From Paractinoplanes lichenicola (lineage in GTDB: Bacteria > Actinomycetota > Actinomycetes > Mycobacteriales > Micromonosporaceae), in contig NZ_JAENHO010000011.1 of the NCBI RefSeq assembly GCF_016785085.1, positions 186,001 through 250,000 of the forward strand: a stretch of DNA of 64,000 nucleotides, read 5' to 3'. How positions within the stretch are numbered: the stretch's first letter is position 1; each line of letters opens with the position of its first letter. The notes beneath the pieces are model-generated. The model did not search any database and was not told the origin of the DNA. It was given only the letters and a program-made list of their open reading frames with translations. A program made the translations under genes and the position numbers. Shown here in pieces: positions 26,492 to 34,042 of this stretch.

Positions 26492-28279
26492 ATGACGCAG
26501 ACAAGAGAACGGCAGCGCGTGGACGACTGGCTCGCGTCCTTCGAGGCCGCGCTGCGGGCCCGGGACGTGCCGGCCGCGGCCGCGCTGTTCGCCCCCGCCT
26601 GTTTCTGGCGCGACCTGGTCGCCTTCACCTGGAACATCACAACGGTCGAGGGCCGGGACGGCATCACCGACCTGCTGACGAACACGCTGGACAACACCGA
26701 TCCGTCCGGCTTCGAGCTGACCGAGGACCCGACCGAGGCCGACGGCGTGATCGACGCGTGGATCCGGTTCGAGACGGCCACCGGGCGCGGCGCCGGGCAC
26801 CTGCGGCTCACCTCGGAAGGCGCCTGGACGCTGCTCACGACGCTGCGCGAGCTCAAGGGCTTCGAGGAGAACAAGGGCGAGCGGCGGCCCCAGGGGGTCG
26901 AGCACTCGCTGGCTCAGGGGCGCAAGTCGTGGAAGGAGAAGCGTGACGAGGAGGCGGCCACCCTGGGTCACGACGAGCAGCCGTACGTGGTGGTGATCGG
27001 CGGCGGTCAGGGCGGGATCGCGCTCGGGGCCCGGCTGCGGCAGCTCGGCGTACCGGCGCTGGTGATCGACAAGAACGCGCGGCCCGGTGACCAGTGGCGC
27101 GGCCGGTACAAGAGCCTCTGCCTGCACGACCCCGTCTGGTACGACCACCTGCCCTACCTGCCGTTCCCCGCGAACTGGCCGGTCTTCTCGCCCAAGGACA
27201 AGATCGGCGACTGGCTGGAGATGTACACGCGGGTCATGGAGGTGCCGTACTGGACTTCCTCCACCGTACGGTCGGCGCAGTTCACCGCTGGGCGGTGGAG
27301 CGTGATCGTGGAGCGCGAGGGCGGGACGGTCGAGTTGACCCCGGCGCACGTGGTCTTCGCGACGGGGATGTCGGGCAAGCCGAACTGGCCGTCGTTCCCG
27401 GGCCAGGACGTGTTCCGGGGCGAGCAGCAGCACTCGAGCGGGCATCCCGGACCGGAGGCGTACGAGGGAAAGAAGGTTGTCGTCGTCGGGTCGAACAACT
27501 CGGCGTTCGACATCTGCGGCGCGCTGTGGGAGCACGGCGCGGACGTGACCATGGTGCAGCGCTCGTCCACGCACATCGTGAAATCGGCCTCGCTCATGGA
27601 TATCGGCCTGGGCGATCTCTACTCCGAGCGGGCCGTCGCGAGCGGGGTCACCACCGACAAGGCCGACATGATCTTCGCATCGATCCCTTACCGGATCATG
27701 CACGAGTTCCAGATCCCCCTGTACGAGCGGATGGCCGAACGCGACGCCGAGTTCTACGCGCGGCTCGAGAAGGCCGGCTTCCGGCACGACTGGGGCGCCG
27801 ACGGCTCCGGGCTGTTCATGAAGTACCTGCGCCGCGGCTCCGGCTACTACATCGACGTGGGCGCGGCCGACCTGGTCGCCGACGGCCGGGTCAAGCTCGC
27901 GCACGGCCAGGTCGACCACCTGACCGAGGACGCGGTCGTGCTCGACGACGGCACCACGCTGCCCGCCGACCTGGTGGTCTACGCGACCGGGTACGGCTCG
28001 ATGAACGGCTGGGTGGCCGATCTCGTCGACGCCCCGACCGCGGCCAAGGTCGGCAAGGTGTGGGGGCTGGGCTCGGACACGCCCAAGGACCCCGGCCCGT
28101 GGGAGGGCGAGCAGCGCAACATGTGGAAGCCCACCCAGCAGGAGAACCTGTGGTTCCACGGCGGCAACCTGCACCAGTCGCGGCACTACTCGCTCTATCT
28201 GGCCCTGCAGCTCAAAGCCCGGTACGAGGGCCTGCCCACTCCCGTTTACCGGTTGCAGGAGTCGCATCACACGGGCTGA
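26492..28279 (+). CDS. Flavin-containing monooxygenase with N-terminal NTF2-like domain
   Basis: 595 residues. The first 130 residues form an NTF2/SnoaL-like fold (VDDWLASFEAALRARDVPAA, FAPACFWRDLVAFTWNI). The FMO part has the FAD motif VIGGGQGGIALG near 169, GATGMSGKP-like FATGMSGKPN, and an NADPH motif VVGSNNSAFD near 333, ending with VVYATGYG. Such enzymes oxidise ketones (Baeyer-Villiger), sulfides or amines. The NTF2-FMO form is widespread in actinomycetes and plants (YUCCA-like). Start ATG 26492. The molybdopterin oxidoreductase beyond the regulator might share a xenobiotic or alcohol pathway with it. Confidence 0.87.
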   Translation: MTQTRERQRVDDWLASFEAALRARDVPAAAALFAPACFWRDLVAFTWNITTVEGRDGITDLLTNTLDNTDPSGFELTEDPTEADGVIDAWIRFETATGRGAGHLRLTSEGAWTLLTTLRELKGFEENKGERRPQGVEHSLAQGRKSWKEKRDEEAATLGHDEQPYVVVIGGGQGGIALGARLRQLGVPALVIDKNARPGDQWRGRYKSLCLHDPVWYDHLPYLPFPANWPVFSPKDKIGDWLEMYTRVMEVPYWTSSTVRSAQFTAGRWSVIVEREGGTVELTPAHVVFATGMSGKPNWPSFPGQDVFRGEQQHSSGHPGPEAYEGKKVVVVGSNNSAFDICGALWEHGADVTMVQRSSTHIVKSASLMDIGLGDLYSERAVASGVTTDKADMIFASIPYRIMHEFQIPLYERMAERDAEFYARLEKAGFRHDWGADGSGLFMKYLRRGSGYYIDVGAADLVADGRVKLAHGQVDHLTEDAVVLDDGTTLPADLVVYATGYGSMNGWVADLVDAPTAAKVGKVWGLGSDTPKDPGPWEGEQRNMWKPTQQENLWFHGGNLHQSRHYSLYLALQLKARYEGLPTPVYRLQESHHTG

Positions 28280-28304
28280 CACCTTCGGTCTCCACACTGG
28301 AGGC

Positions 28305-28847
28305 ATGCCGGAGCCCTGGGTCTTTGTCGTGTCGGCGCTCGGCGCGATCATGGTCGTCGGCTTCGTCCAGGAGCGTCTCGACGAGAAGGCCGCCCGGCTG
28401 GGCCGCACCTTCAGCAGCAGCGAGCAGCCTTGGCCGCGCCGGTGGCGGTGGCTGTGCCGGACCGGGCGGCACAGCTCGCTGTCGTACGCGACCGGCGAGG
28501 CGCCGTGCGCGGTGGAGTTTCGCTGCACGACCTGCGGCGACGTGACCGGGGCGGGCTTCGAGCACCTCTGGGGCGAGTTCGGCGAGAAGGATCCCCGGTG
28601 CGTCGCGACGTCGCTCTGTGTGAGCTGCGACAAGCCTCGCTACCAGGACCGGCACCGCGAGACCGTGGTGAAGGCCTGGGAGACGCCCGACCTGGCCTTG
28701 CGCGAGCGCTTCGAGGAGTGCGCGGTCATCGCCGTGTGCGAGGACTGCGAATCCGAGCGCGAGGTGACACTCGACCACGACCACACCTACCCGGGCGACC
28801 GGTACAGGTGCGGCCGATGCGGCTGGGTCGACGACATCGGCGAGTGA
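28305..28847 (+). CDS. Hypothetical membrane-tethered zinc-ribbon protein
   Basis: 180 residues. One N-terminal membrane helix (WVFVVSALGAIMVVGFVQ) is followed by four CxxC pairs, CTTCGD, CVSCDK, CEDCES and CGRCGW, which would make two zinc ribbons. I do not recognise a named family. A GGAGG site lies immediately before the ATG at 28305. Cytoplasmic face likely holds the ribbons. A strong hairpin follows the gene. Confidence 0.7.
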   Translation: MPEPWVFVVSALGAIMVVGFVQERLDEKAARLGRTFSSSEQPWPRRWRWLCRTGRHSSLSYATGEAPCAVEFRCTTCGDVTGAGFEHLWGEFGEKDPRCVATSLCVSCDKPRYQDRHRETVVKAWETPDLALRERFEECAVIAVCEDCESEREVTLDHDHTYPGDRYRCGRCGWVDDIGE

Positions 28848-28852
28848 GACGG

Positions 28853-28888
28853 CCGGGCCGGTCGGGACAAGCGTCCCGGCCGGCCCGG
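28853..28888. terminator. Long GC-rich hairpin between convergent genes
   Basis: A 16-bp stem (28853-28868 paired with 28873-28888, one G-T wobble) with AAGC loop lies in the 47-base gap between the converging zinc-ribbon and reductase genes. It lacks a U-tract, as many actinomycete terminators do, and could stop transcription from either side. Confidence 0.75.
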
Positions 28889-28894
28889 AGGGCG

Positions 28895-29470
28895 TCAGGC
28901 TACGGCCGCGAAGCCGCCGTTCCAGGAGAGCTTCTCGCCGGCGGCCAGGGTGATCTGCAGGAAGGCCAGCGACTCGAGCTCGCGGGCCCGCTTGAGCGAG
29001 CCGGCGTCGACGGCGCGCAGGCCGGCCGCGGTGACGACCTCCGAGACGGCCGCCTTGGCGTCGGCGTCGTCGCCCGCGATCAGGACGGCGGTGGTCTCGG
29101 CACCGACCGAGCCGGTGGCCAGCGTGCCGGCGAAGTTGGTGTTGAAGGCCTTGACGACCTTGGACTGGGGCAGCGCGGCGGCCAGTTCGGCGGCGGCGGA
29201 CCCGTCGGCCGGGACGGTCAGGTTGTCGAAGGTGGCGAAGTCGACCGGGTTGGTGATGTCGACGACGACCTTGCCGGCGAGCTGGGCGCCGCGGGTGGCG
29301 ACGATGTCGGCCAGCGCGGCGTGGGGCACCGCGAGGATCACGATGTCGCCGGTGACGCTCTGGTCGGCGCTGGAGGTGTTGAGCTGCTGCACCTCGTGGC
29401 CGCCCTTGGCGACGAGCCCGCCGATGGCCTGACCCATGTTGCCGGTGCCGAGGATGCTGATGTTCGCCAT
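28895..29470 (-). CDS. NAD(P)-binding reductase of the F420:NADPH oxidoreductase-like family
   Basis: 191 residues. Rossmann motif ILGTGNMGQAIGGLVAKGGH at the N terminus, DIVILAVPHAAL, VVDITNPVDF and KAFNTNFAGTL are the signature of NpdG/FNO-like proteins and related small dehydrogenases. Whether the partner is F420 or another acceptor cannot be told. ATG 29470 follows a GGGAGGG site. It is divergent from a MarR regulator across a gap with two matched operator-like repeats, a layout typical of redox- or electrophile-responsive reductases. Confidence 0.85.
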   Translation of the reverse strand: MANISILGTGNMGQAIGGLVAKGGHEVQQLNTSSADQSVTGDIVILAVPHAALADIVATRGAQLAGKVVVDITNPVDFATFDNLTVPADGSAAAELAAALPQSKVVKAFNTNFAGTLATGSVGAETTAVLIAGDDADAKAAVSEVVTAAGLRAVDAGSLKRARELESLAFLQITLAAGEKLSWNGGFAAVA

Positions 29471-29491
29471 GATGCCCTCCCGAGCCATTTG

Positions 29492-29537
29492 GTTGTTGCG
29501 ACAACCATTGCACGTACGGCGAGGTTGTAGCAACAAC
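29492..29537. promoter_or_regulatory. Twin GTTGT-N4-ACAAC operators between reductase and MarR genes
   Basis: GTTGTTGCGACAAC at 29492-29505 and GTTGTAGCAACAAC at 29524-29537 are two near-identical inverted repeats starting exactly 32 bases apart, about three helical turns. Their size and symmetry suit MarR dimers. The pair would let the regulator repress both divergent genes. Confidence 0.75.
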
Positions 29538-29555
29538 TAATGCCGTGAGAGACTT

Positions 29556-30059
29556 GTGACCGTGGACACGCGATGGCTCGACAACCAGCAGAAGGCGGCC
29601 TGGGTGCGCCTGGCCGCCGTGATCGAACTTCTGCCGGCCGCCCTGGACTCGCAGCTGCGCCGCGACGCGCAGCTCACCCACTTCGACTACTTCGTGCTCG
29701 CCATGCTCAGCGAGGCACCCGCGCGCACGCTGCGGATGACGGCGCTGGCCGAACACACGACGGCCACGCTGGCCCGGCTCTCCCACGTCGTCCAGCGGCT
29801 CGAGACGCGCGGACTGGTCGAACGTTTCCCCTGCCCCGAGGACAAGCGCGCCACCAACGCCCGGCTGACCGAGGAGGGCTGGAAGAAGGTGCAGGAGGCC
29901 GCGCCGGGCCACGTGACGACCGTACGGGAAAGTGTCATCGATGCCCTGAGCCCCGAGCAGGTCGAGCAGCTCGCGGGCATCGCCGACGCGATCCTGCACC
30001 GCCTGGACCCTGAGCGGGCCCGGGCGGCGGTGTACGAGAGATACGACGAGCCCGGCTAG
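29556..30059 (+). CDS. MarR-family transcriptional regulator
   Basis: 167 residues. Winged-helix core with LTHFDYFVLAMLSEAPARTL, MTALAEHTTATLARLSHVVQ and the wing CPEDKRATNARLTEEG. No conserved cysteine pair of the OhrR type is evident, though one cysteine (RFPCPEDKR) lies at the wing. It is probably a repressor of itself and of the divergent reductase, via the twin repeats upstream. GTG 29556. Its stop overlaps that of the opposing metallopeptidase gene by a few bases. Confidence 0.93.
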   Translation: MTVDTRWLDNQQKAAWVRLAAVIELLPAALDSQLRRDAQLTHFDYFVLAMLSEAPARTLRMTALAEHTTATLARLSHVVQRLETRGLVERFPCPEDKRATNARLTEEGWKKVQEAAPGHVTTVRESVIDALSPEQVEQLAGIADAILHRLDPERARAAVYERYDEPG

Positions 30060-31303
30060 CGGCCGTAGCGGCTCTTCAGGTGGCGCCACCAGTCGCGGAA
30101 CATCCACTTGTCGAACTCGGTGATCTGGGTCGCTGAGCCGGCCTTCATGATGAAGCCCTGCCCGGGGGTCGGGTCCCAGTCGTAGAAGTCGTCCAGCCCG
30201 TACGTGTGACCCAGCTCGTGCAGGAAGATGTGGATGTCCGAGGCGTTGACGTTGCTCAGGAAATACTCCGAGCCCATCCGCTGACCCCAGTCGCCGCCCG
30301 CGCCGCCGCCGAAGCCCGCCGTCAGCCACAGCGAGTGGTCGTAGTGCCGGGCCGCGCCGCCGGGACAGCCGTTGTAGTTGCCGTCCTGGTGGAAGAAGCG
30401 GCCGCAAGCGGGGGCGCACTGCGGGGCGTTCTCGTTGATGTTGCCGACGGTGATGTCGACCGACGTGTCGCTCCACTCGAGCTGCGCGCGGTCCCGCACG
30501 GCCCAGCCGACGACCTTGACCGGCACCTGCGTGTACGGCCAGTTGTTCCAGCCCTGCCCGTTATCGAGCAGCTGATCCATCCACTTCTGATACTGCCGTT
30601 GCAGGGCCGCGTGGATCGAGTCACGTTGCGCCGCCGTCACATGGGCCGTCGAGTCCCACCGTACGCAGTAGTTGATCGCCCCGCCCGCGGCGAACAGCTG
30701 GTCCCAGCCGTAGTTCTTGAACCCGTACAGGTTGCCATTGCTGTAGGTCTGCTCCTGGTGCGTCCAGACCGCGGCCAGCGGCTGCACGAGCTGCGACGGC
30801 GGATTCCAGACATTTCCGGCCGGCGGGGTAGTCGGCGGTGGGGTCGTCGTCGGCGGGGTGGCCGGAGGTGTTGTGGGAGGCGTGGTCGCGGGCGGCGGAG
30901 TCGACCCGGTGCACGTCGTCCCGTTCACGGCGAACGCGGTCGGTACCGGATTGGCACTCGTGAACGAGCCGTTGAAGCCGACGCTGATCGACCCGCCGGA
31001 GGCGACCGAGCCGTTCCAGCTCGCGTTGGTCACGCTGACAGTGGATCCGCTCTGCGCGAACGTGCCGTTCCAGCCTTGTACGACCTTCTGGCCGGCATCC
31101 GGGAACGCGAAGGTCAGCGTCCAGCCGTTGAGCGCGTCACCCAGGTTCGCGACCGTAACCGAGGCGCCGAAGCCACCGGACCATTGATTCGTGACCGCAT
31201 ACGTGACGCGGCACCCGACTGCGGCGTACGCCGGACGCAGGACCGCCACGACGCAGAACACCGCCATCAAACAGGCGACGGACCAGGCAATGCGACGTTT
31301 CAT
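30056..31303 (-). CDS. Secreted CBM2 cellulose-binding protein with HExxH metallopeptidase domain
   Basis: 415 residues. Signal peptide to about residue 28. CBM2 domain about 30-132 starts CRVTYAVTNQWSGGFGASV, with exposed tryptophans (NGWTLTF, QGWNG, ASWNG) and the disulfide cysteine near its end (NGTTC). A Pro/Thr linker of about 30 residues follows. The catalytic part has HELGHTYGLDD at about 362 and FIMKAG downstream, a metzincin-like zinc site and Met-turn candidate. Cysteines CAPACG and CPGG suggest disulfides. CBM2 usually carries glycanases; attachment to a peptidase or lectin-like metalloprotein is uncommon. It would act on wall-associated proteins or glycoproteins at plant surfaces. 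Confidence 0.87.
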   Translation of the reverse strand: MKRRIAWSVACLMAVFCVVAVLRPAYAAVGCRVTYAVTNQWSGGFGASVTVANLGDALNGWTLTFAFPDAGQKVVQGWNGTFAQSGSTVSVTNASWNGSVASGGSISVGFNGSFTSANPVPTAFAVNGTTCTGSTPPPATTPPTTPPATPPTTTPPPTTPPAGNVWNPPSQLVQPLAAVWTHQEQTYSNGNLYGFKNYGWDQLFAAGGAINYCVRWDSTAHVTAAQRDSIHAALQRQYQKWMDQLLDNGQGWNNWPYTQVPVKVVGWAVRDRAQLEWSDTSVDITVGNINENAPQCAPACGRFFHQDGNYNGCPGGAARHYDHSLWLTAGFGGGAGGDWGQRMGSEYFLSNVNASDIHIFLHELGHTYGLDDFYDWDPTPGQGFIMKAGSATQITEFDKWMFRDWWRHLKSRYGR

Positions 31304-31447
31304 CGCTCCTCCTTGGCGAGGGATGGGGGGTTGAGGGCTCGGAGAGAGGAGCTGTGGGCGGGGGTGCGGGGATTGGGGTTCGGGGAGTCAGAGGGTCGCG
31401 TCTGTTTTTCGCTGGCGACCGAACGATCGGCGGGGTGGGATGTCGCT

Positions 31448-32347
31448 ATGACGTCTCCCCGGGTGCCGGGCGCCGCGGTTGCCGCCGCGTCCGTCACCGT
31501 TGTGTTCTGGGCTTCGGCCTTCGTCGGGATCCGGGCCGCGGCCCCCCACTTCTCGCCCGGCTCGCTCGCGCTCGGCCGGCTGCTGTCCGGCTCGGTGGTC
31601 CTGGTGCTCTTTTTGGCCGTACGTCGTCAGGGCCTGCCCCCGCGGGCCGCGTGGCCCGGCATCGCGATCTCGGGCGTGCTCTGGTTCGGGCTCTACATGG
31701 TCGCGCTGAACTGGGGCGAGGAACTGGTCGACGCGGGCACGGCGGCGATGGTCGTCAACGTCGGCCCGGCGCTGATGGCGCTGCTCGCCGGGTGGCTGCT
31801 GAACGAGGGCTTCCCGCCGCGCCTGCTGGCCGGCATCGCGGTCTCGTTCGCGGGCACGGTCGTGGTCGGCCTGTCGATGTCCGGCGCCGGGCGGGCGTCC
31901 GTGCTGGGCGTGCTGCTGTGCCTGGTCGCCGCGATCACGTACGCCTCCGGGGTCGTGGCCCAGAAGCCGGCCCTGCGGCACGCGACCGCCCTGCAGGCCA
32001 CCACGTTCGGCTGCCTGATCGGAGCGATCGCCTGCCTGCCGTTCGCCGGGCAGCTCGTGCACGACATCGCCGGCGCGCCCGTCTCGGCCACGCTCAACGT
32101 GATCTACCTGGGCGTCTTCCCGACGGCGGTCGCGTTCACGACCTGGGCGTACGCGTTGGCCCGGACGACCGCGGGCAAGATGGGCTCCACCACGTACGCG
32201 GTCCCGGTCGTCGTGATCGTGCTGTCGTGGCTGATCCTCGACGAGGTGCCGAGCCTGCTGGCCATCGGCGGCGGCGTGCTCTGCCTCGCCGGCGTGGCCG
32301 TCTCGCGCAGCCGCCCCCGGGCCACTCTCGAGCGAGCCCACCAGTGA
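31448..32347 (+). CDS. EamA/DMT-family transporter
   Basis: 299 residues with ten predicted helices in two EamA repeats (VFWASAFVGIRAAAPHFSPG starts the first; GVLLCLVAAITYASGVVAQK the second). The family exports amino acids, purines or other metabolites. ATG 31448. It stands alone, preceded by a 144-base gap in which I see no clear regulatory site. Confidence 0.93.
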   Translation: MTSPRVPGAAVAAASVTVVFWASAFVGIRAAAPHFSPGSLALGRLLSGSVVLVLFLAVRRQGLPPRAAWPGIAISGVLWFGLYMVALNWGEELVDAGTAAMVVNVGPALMALLAGWLLNEGFPPRLLAGIAVSFAGTVVVGLSMSGAGRASVLGVLLCLVAAITYASGVVAQKPALRHATALQATTFGCLIGAIACLPFAGQLVHDIAGAPVSATLNVIYLGVFPTAVAFTTWAYALARTTAGKMGSTTYAVPVVVIVLSWLILDEVPSLLAIGGGVLCLAGVAVSRSRPRATLERAHQ

Positions 32348-32388
32348 CGTCACCGGCGCAGGTTAAGCGCGTGTTTCCAATGACGTCA
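32345..32388. promoter_or_regulatory. Two copies of the palindrome TGACGTCA
   Basis: TGACGTCA occurs at 32345-32352, where it includes the EamA stop codon, and again at 32381-32388, 36 bases later. They precede the CebR-like palindrome and may be a second regulator site for the downstream gene. An 8-bp palindrome twice in 44 bases is unlikely by chance, but no regulator is implied. Confidence 0.35.
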
Positions 32389-32406
32389 ATCAATGCGGCC
32401 GAATAG

Positions 32407-32420
32407 TGGGAGCGCTCCCA
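32407..32420. promoter_or_regulatory. Perfect CebR/CelR-type operator
   Basis: TGGGAGCGCTCCCA is a perfect 14-bp palindrome and is exactly the site bound by Streptomyces CebR and Thermobifida CelR, LacI-family regulators of cellobiose and cellulase genes. It lies 65 bases upstream of the MmcQ-like gene at 32485. No cellulase, cellobiose importer or LacI regulator gene is adjacent, apart from the CBM2 protein 1.1 kb away. Confidence 0.75.
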
Positions 32421-32484
32421 AGTTTCTCTCTGCGAGCTTGCGCGGGCGGGTGCGGGCTCGTACCATCCGCCCTACTCTGTGGTT

Positions 32485-32901
32485 GTGTCCACCGACGACG
32501 AACGCCCGGCCCGCGTCGAGGACGTGCGCGCGCTGGCCGAGGCCATGCCCGACGTCGTCGTGAGCGAGGGCGACTATCCCGGTTTCGCGGTCGGGGGCAA
32601 GGCGTTCATCTTCTTCCGCGAGCCCCGCAAGGACGCGGTCGACCCCGAGACGGGCGAGCGCTATCCCGACGTGATCGCGTTCCACGTCGAGTCGGAGGAC
32701 GACAAGCAGGCCCTCGTGCTCGACGAGAGCACGCCGTTCTTCACGACGCCGCACTGGAACGGCTATCGGGCGGTGCTGCTGCTGGCCCGCGACGTCGGGC
32801 GACTGAGCCGGGCCGAGCTGGCCGAGATCGTGCAGGACGCGTGGCTGGCCCGCGCCCCGAAACGCGCGGCCGCGGCCTGGCGGGCGGCTCGCGCGGGCTG
32901 A
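32485..32901 (+). CDS. MmcQ/YjbR-like protein
   Basis: 138 residues. The YjbR fold is indicated by VRALAEAMPDVVVSEGD, FAVGGKAFIFFREP, DDKQALVLDESTPFFTTPHW and AELAEIVQDAWLARAPK. The family has a double-wing DNA-binding-like shape but no proven function. GTG 32485 or 32479 starts it. The CebR-type operator lies in its promoter region. Confidence 0.85.
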   Translation: MSTDDERPARVEDVRALAEAMPDVVVSEGDYPGFAVGGKAFIFFREPRKDAVDPETGERYPDVIAFHVESEDDKQALVLDESTPFFTTPHWNGYRAVLLLARDVGRLSRAELAEIVQDAWLARAPKRAAAAWRAARAG

Positions 32902-32914
32902 CTAGGATCGAGAC

Positions 32915-33541
32915 ATGTGGTTCTTCGGGGCGGTCGCGCGGTGGCGGGCCTGGTTCCTGGTCGCGGCGCTCGCGCTCGCCGTCCTGCTGCAGACGGCCTT
33001 CCCGCTGCAGCTGGCCGGGTTCGGCCTGACGTTCGGCCTGATGTTCCTCTCGTTCTTCGGCTACCTGAAGTATCGCCCGGTCACGCTCGACCCGGTCGCC
33101 AGTCCGGGGTTGGTGCTGTCCGCCGCGGCCTTCACGTTCCTCGGGACGAATCTGGTCTCCGACGACATCGGCGATCTGATCGCCGGCCGGGACGACATGC
33201 TGTGGTGGGGCGACATCCCGTCGGGTGCGCTGTGGGTCCTGCTCGTCGCGTACTGGTGGTATCTGGCGCTCGGCCCGCAGGGCGTCGAGATCCGGGCCGA
33301 CGGGGTCCACGACCGGCAGCCGCTCGGGCGGATGTTCGTGCCGTGGGAGGCGCTGGGCTCGGCGACCGTCGGGCGCCGCAACGAGATCTTCCTGCGGATC
33401 GTCCGGCCGGAGCTGGTCGTGCGGCGCGGGCTGCGGCTCCAGCCGTCGACGATCAACCCGGTCGTGGATGCCGGCTACCTGGCGAGCGTGATCAACGCGC
33501 GGCTCGAAACCGGCGATAACGCCCCACTGCCGCAGTCCTGA
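32915..33541 (+). CDS. Hypothetical membrane protein with PH-like C terminus
   Basis: 208 residues. Four hydrophobic segments in the first 125 residues (FLVAALALAVLLQTAFPLQL; LTFGLMFLSFFGYL; VLSAAAFTFLGTNLV; GALWVLLVAYWWYLAL) precede a soluble domain with the order expected of bacterial PH-like domains: VEIRADGVHDRQPLG, MFVPWEALGSATV, FLRIVRPELV. Family unnamed. Thirteen bases from the preceding gene, so probably co-transcribed. Confidence 0.7.
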   Translation: MWFFGAVARWRAWFLVAALALAVLLQTAFPLQLAGFGLTFGLMFLSFFGYLKYRPVTLDPVASPGLVLSAAAFTFLGTNLVSDDIGDLIAGRDDMLWWGDIPSGALWVLLVAYWWYLALGPQGVEIRADGVHDRQPLGRMFVPWEALGSATVGRRNEIFLRIVRPELVVRRGLRLQPSTINPVVDAGYLASVINARLETGDNAPLPQS

Positions 33542-33558
33542 CACCTAAAGTCGGGCAC

Positions 33559-34038
33559 ATGCTGGATCCGATGCTCAACGGCGCCTCGGCGCAGGTCAAC
33601 TGGGCCGAACCGGACGGCGTGCTGGGCACGTACGTGGCGCAGATGGACCGGCTCACCGAGCCCGTCGACCCCGGGGTGCCGCTCAGCCTCAGCGTGCACG
33701 GGCTGCTGGTCAGCGGCGAGCTGATCCCCCAGTGGCAGTGGTTCGCCGAGGTCAGCGAGCTCAACGACCACGAGGACGCCTTCTATGTGGGCACGGCCGA
33801 GCACGTCAAGGAGCAGTCCGACCTGGCCCACGCCGCGGTCAAGATCCGGGACACGGGCGGCGAGGTCACGCACCGGCAGTACACGGCGCTGATGGCCCCG
33901 ACCCGCTACATCCACCTGCGCAACGCGCGGATACACAGCCCGGGCCTGCACCACAACGACGCCGGCACGCTGTGGCGGGGACGGCTGGCCGACGTCTCCG
34001 GCTGGACCCCCGGCACCGGCACGCTGATCGAGGACTGA
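33559..34038 (+). CDS. Small acidic hypothetical protein, weakly GvpU-like
   Basis: 159 residues, soluble. The core VPLSLSVHGLLVSGELIPQW followed by a helix and EHVKEQSDLAHA faintly recalls gas-vesicle accessory GvpU proteins, but no other gvp genes are near, so I treat it as unrecognised. The second half (YIHLRNARIHSPG, GTLWRGRLADVSGW) looks like a beta-barrel closure. It is 17 bases from the preceding gene and converges on the DUF5995 gene. Confidence 0.6.
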   Translation: MLDPMLNGASAQVNWAEPDGVLGTYVAQMDRLTEPVDPGVPLSLSVHGLLVSGELIPQWQWFAEVSELNDHEDAFYVGTAEHVKEQSDLAHAAVKIRDTGGEVTHRQYTALMAPTRYIHLRNARIHSPGLHHNDAGTLWRGRLADVSGWTPGTGTLIED

Positions 34039-34042
34039 CCCG

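Noticed and set aside
33559..34038. Gas-vesicle protein GvpU
   Set aside because: Only a short stretch is reminiscent and no other gvp genes occur, so left as hypothetical.
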